NCBI GenBank assembly: GCA_018711785.1
Contig: DVHW01000253.1
Span: 1-8,573, forward strand
Origin: Candidatus Galloscillospira excrementavium
Lineage (GTDB): Bacteria; Bacillota; Clostridia; Oscillospirales; Oscillospiraceae
Direction: 5' to 3'
Length of the DNA: 8,573 nt
Positions 6,250 through 8,573 of this stretch are shown here, one piece after another. The stretch's first letter is position 1. Every line of letters begins with the position of its first letter. Below the pieces are notes generated by a model, which was not told the origin of the DNA, did not search any database, and worked only from the letters and a program-made list of their open reading frames with translations. Made by a program: the position numbers and the translations under genes.

Positions 6250-7245
6250 ATGAGGATCGTGGTCAGTTTCGTGGTGGCCTTTCTGGTCACCTTTCTGCTG
6301 GGGAAGGTGCTGATCCCCTTCCTGCGGAAGATGAAGGCCGGGCAGTCCATCAAGGAGATCGGGCCCACCTGGCACATGTCCAAGCAGGGCACCCCCACCA
6401 TGGGGGGGCTCATGTTCATCCTGGGCACCGCCGCGGCGGTGCTGATCGCGGGGTGGCAGGACATGGCCGAGGGGGATTTCGGCGCGGTGTTCGTGTACCT
6501 GTTCGCCCTGGTGTTCGGGGCCATCGGCTACATCGACGACTATATGAAGGTGAAAAAGCATGAGAACACCGGCCTCACCGCCGGGTGGAAGTTCCTGCTC
6601 CAGCTGGCCGCGGCTCTGGTATTCACCCTGCTGCTCCGGCAGGCGGGATATTTGAAGTTCGACCTCTATATCCCCTTCCTGAACATCACCATCGTGGGCA
6701 TCCCGCCCTGGCTCTACATGGTCTTTGCGGCCTTTGTGATGGTGGGCACCGTCAACGCAGTCAACCTGACCGACGGCATCGACGGCCTGGCCACCGGCGT
6801 CACCATGCCGGTGATGCTCTTTTTCCTGGCCGTGTCGGCCATCTGGGACCACCTTGAGCTCTCGGTGTTTTCCTCCGCGCTCTTCGGCGGCCTGTGCGCC
6901 TTTTTTCTCTACAATTTTCACCCGGCCAAGGTGTTCATGGGGGACACCGGCTCCCTCTTCCTGGGGGGCGCGGTGTGCGGCATGGCCTTTGCCTTGGATA
7001 TGCCCCTCATCCTGGTGCTGGTGGGCATCATCTATATCGCCGAGACCCTCTCCGACATCATTCAGGTGACCTACTTCAAGCTGACCCACGGCAAGCGCAT
7101 CTTCCGCATGGCCCCCCTCCACCACCACCTGGAGATGGGGGGCTGGAGCGAGGTGAAGCTGGTTCTGGTCTTTGCCGGCATCACCCTGGGGGCCTGCCTG
7201 CTGGCCTTTTTCGGCGTAGTGGACCGGTATCCTGTGATGTGGTAG
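6250..7245 (+). CDS. mraY: Phospho-N-acetylmuramoyl-pentapeptide-transferase
   Basis: MraY is the integral membrane enzyme that transfers phospho-MurNAc-pentapeptide from UDP to undecaprenyl phosphate, giving lipid I, the first membrane step of peptidoglycan synthesis. The 331-residue protein is hydrophobic throughout, as expected for about ten membrane helices. Family signatures are GPTWHMSKQGTPTMGG in the first cytoplasmic loop, the Mg-binding aspartates D96-D97 in GYIDDYMK, NAVNLTDGIDGLATG from N169 (D175 and D178), FMGDTGSLFLGG with D232, and the histidine motif PLHHHLEMGGWSE with H291-H293. All expected catalytic residues are present. ATG at 6250 has GGGAGG 7 nt upstream. murE precedes it by 107 nt and ftsW follows; neither murF nor murD lies on either side. 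Identity is secure. Confidence 0.98.
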   Translation: MRIVVSFVVAFLVTFLLGKVLIPFLRKMKAGQSIKEIGPTWHMSKQGTPTMGGLMFILGTAAAVLIAGWQDMAEGDFGAVFVYLFALVFGAIGYIDDYMKVKKHENTGLTAGWKFLLQLAAALVFTLLLRQAGYLKFDLYIPFLNITIVGIPPWLYMVFAAFVMVGTVNAVNLTDGIDGLATGVTMPVMLFFLAVSAIWDHLELSVFSSALFGGLCAFFLYNFHPAKVFMGDTGSLFLGGAVCGMAFALDMPLILVLVGIIYIAETLSDIIQVTYFKLTHGKRIFRMAPLHHHLEMGGWSEVKLVLVFAGITLGACLLAFFGVVDRYPVMW

Positions 7246-7295
7246 GGGGCGGACGCAGAAACATAACTTAGGGGGTGGCCGTCATCGCCAGAAAA

Positions 7296-8501
7296 ATGAA
7301 GCGGGACCTGACTGTGGAGGAGCAGCTGGCCAGGGGCCCCATGGACCTGCCCTTTCTGATGCTCACCCTGATGCTCAGCGGCATCGGCCTCATCATGATG
7401 TTCTCCGCCTCCTACGCCTCCGCCCTCTACGACGAGAGCGTGGGCTATAACCCCACCTACTACATCGCCCGGCAGGCGATTTTTGCCGTAGGCGGCGTGG
7501 CAGTGATGTACCTGGTCTCCAAGCTCAACTACCAGTGGTTCCGCTGGATGTCGGTCTTTGCGCTGGCCGGGGCCATTCTGCTGCTGATTGCAGTGCTGAT
7601 CCCGGGCATCCACACCAACCGGAGCGACGGCGTGAAGCGGTGGATCGCCGTGCCCGGCATTGGTACCTTCCAGCCCTCGGAGCTGGTGAAGGTGGCGGTC
7701 ATCCTGTACTTCGCGGCCCGATTGTCCAAGCGGGACACGGAGAAAAAGCATAAATTCGACCTCCGGAAGCCCTCCGGCCGCCTCCTGGGCTGGCTGGAGC
7801 GGGTCGGGTTTCTGGAGCTCATCCCCTACGCCGCCATCCTGGTCGTCATCGCCGGGCTGATGCTGATGGAGCCCCACATGTCGGGCACCATCCTCATTCT
7901 GGTGGCGGCGGCCTCCATCCTCTTTGCCGGGGGCATCAAGCTCTACTGGTTTTTCATCGGCGGCGGGGGAATGGTGGCGGCTCTGGCCTTCGTCATCACC
8001 CAGACCGACTACATGGCCCGGCGCATCGCCCTCTGGCTTGACCCCTGGAGCGAGCCCCTGATCGGCGGCTTCCAGACCATCCAGTCCCTCTACGCCGTGG
8101 GCTCCGGGGGCCTTCTGGGGGTGGGCCTGGGCAAGAGCCGGCAGAAGTTCCTCTACCTGCCCGAGCCGGAGAACGACTATGTCTTTGCCATCGTCTGCGA
8201 GGAGCTGGGGTATCTGGGGGCGGCCATCGTGCTCATCCTCTTCGCCCTGCTCATCATCCGGGGGTACTGGATCGCCGTCCACGCCCGGGACCGCTTCGGC
8301 GCCCTGCTGGTGGTGGGCATCACCACCCAGATCGCGGTCCAGGTCTTTCTCAACATCGCCGTTATCACCAACATGATCCCGGTCACCGGCATCTCCCTGC
8401 CCTTCTTCAGCTACGGGGGCACGGCGCTGCTGATCCAGCTGGCCGAGATGGGCGTGGTGCTGGGGGTGTCCCGGCAGATCCCGGCGCCCAGGCAGGGGTA
8501 G
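7296..8501 (+). CDS. ftsW: Peptidoglycan polymerase FtsW (SEDS family)
   Basis: FtsW is a polytopic SEDS protein that polymerises lipid II into glycan strands at the septum, working with a class B PBP. The 401-residue protein is hydrophobic, consistent with ten membrane helices, and shows the family pattern: MMFSAS at the end of the first helix, KRWIAVPGIGTFQPSELVKV, EPHMSGTILI, ENDYVFAIVCEELG, and IPVTGISLPFFSYGGTALL near the C-terminus. D294 in ENDYVF is at the place of the catalytic aspartate. FtsW rather than RodA is favoured by its position between mraY and murG. The start is uncertain: ATG at 7296 lacks a nearby Shine-Dalgarno, GTG at 7275 (seven residues longer) overlaps the only one, and AGGGGGTGG at 7270-7278 is best placed for ATC at 7284. 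The usual murD before it is missing. Confidence 0.93.
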   Translation: MKRDLTVEEQLARGPMDLPFLMLTLMLSGIGLIMMFSASYASALYDESVGYNPTYYIARQAIFAVGGVAVMYLVSKLNYQWFRWMSVFALAGAILLLIAVLIPGIHTNRSDGVKRWIAVPGIGTFQPSELVKVAVILYFAARLSKRDTEKKHKFDLRKPSGRLLGWLERVGFLELIPYAAILVVIAGLMLMEPHMSGTILILVAAASILFAGGIKLYWFFIGGGGMVAALAFVITQTDYMARRIALWLDPWSEPLIGGFQTIQSLYAVGSGGLLGVGLGKSRQKFLYLPEPENDYVFAIVCEELGYLGAAIVLILFALLIIRGYWIAVHARDRFGALLVVGITTQIAVQVFLNIAVITNMIPVTGISLPFFSYGGTALLIQLAEMGVVLGVSRQIPAPRQG

Positions 8502-8533
8502 CGGCCCGCAAGACTGATCCAGAGGGGGAATGT

Positions 8534-8573
8534 GTGTTGAACATCCTCTTTACCTGCGGCGGCACCGCCGGAC
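8534..8573 (+). CDS. murG: MurG N-terminus (lipid II-forming GlcNAc transferase), cut by the window end
   Basis: Only 13 codons are visible, reading MLNILFTCGGTAG from GTG at 8534, or MNILFTCGGTAG from TTG at 8537. This matches the MurG N-terminus, where a beta strand leads into the glycine-rich loop GGTxGH that contacts the lipid I phosphate. MurG transfers GlcNAc from UDP-GlcNAc to lipid I at the inner membrane face. GAGGGGGA at 8522-8529 gives a spacing of 4 nt to GTG and 7 nt to TTG, so either start is possible. It follows ftsW after 32 nt, the normal dcw order. The rest lies beyond the window. Confidence 0.85.
   Translation, partial: MLNILFTCGGTAG

Noticed and set aside
1..8573. Mobile element, CRISPR array, phage or defence genes, tRNA or rRNA
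   Set aside because: Every long frame on the + strand is explained by dcw genes, and I saw no regularly spaced long repeats, terminal inverted repeats or RNA gene signatures.

Overview
This window is the front half of a dcw (division and cell wall) cluster. All genes lie on the + strand: mraZ, rsmH, ftsL, a PASTA-containing class B penicillin-binding protein (ftsI/spoVD type), murE, mraY, ftsW, and the first 13 codons of murG, cut by the window edge. High GC in the coding regions, a MurE with the meso-diaminopimelate motif DNPR, a transpeptidase with two C-terminal PASTA domains, and G-rich Shine-Dalgarno sequences suggest a high-GC Gram-positive of the class Clostridia, perhaps an Oscillospiraceae-type gut anaerobe (Flavonifractor/Oscillibacter-like). 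The family-level placement is inference from protein character, not from a search.

Layout. Positions 1-99 hold an AT-rich promoter with good -35 and -10 boxes. Right after it come tandem AGTGGGG repeats with a 10-nt period, which look like the operator bound by MraZ itself. mraZ (about 100-525) and rsmH (534-1466) are 8 nt apart. ftsL (1495-2061) follows after 28 nt. A 211-nt gap (2062-2272) then separates ftsL from the PBP gene (2273-4660). This is the only long non-coding stretch. It holds a perfect 17-bp inverted repeat, two or three smaller GC-rich hairpins, an orphan Shine-Dalgarno sequence and a weak candidate sigma-E-like promoter. murE (4700-6142) follows closely. A 107-nt gap with a candidate extended -10 promoter precedes mraY (6250-7245). 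ftsW (about 7296-8501) and murG (8534 onward) complete the window.

How the genes work together. MurE makes UDP-MurNAc-tripeptide in the cytoplasm. MraY moves the finished pentapeptide precursor onto undecaprenyl phosphate to give lipid I, and MurG adds GlcNAc to give lipid II. FtsW (SEDS glycosyltransferase) polymerises lipid II and the class B PBP cross-links it. FtsL is a structural partner of that septal synthase. MraZ is the likely autoregulator, and RsmH methylates 16S rRNA. murF and murD, normally found beside murE/mraY and mraY/ftsW, are absent here and must lie elsewhere if the organism makes a normal wall.

I see no mobile element, CRISPR array, tRNA or rRNA, and no wholly new protein system. 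The features most worth a second look are non-coding: the structured leader before the PBP gene and the MraZ operator.
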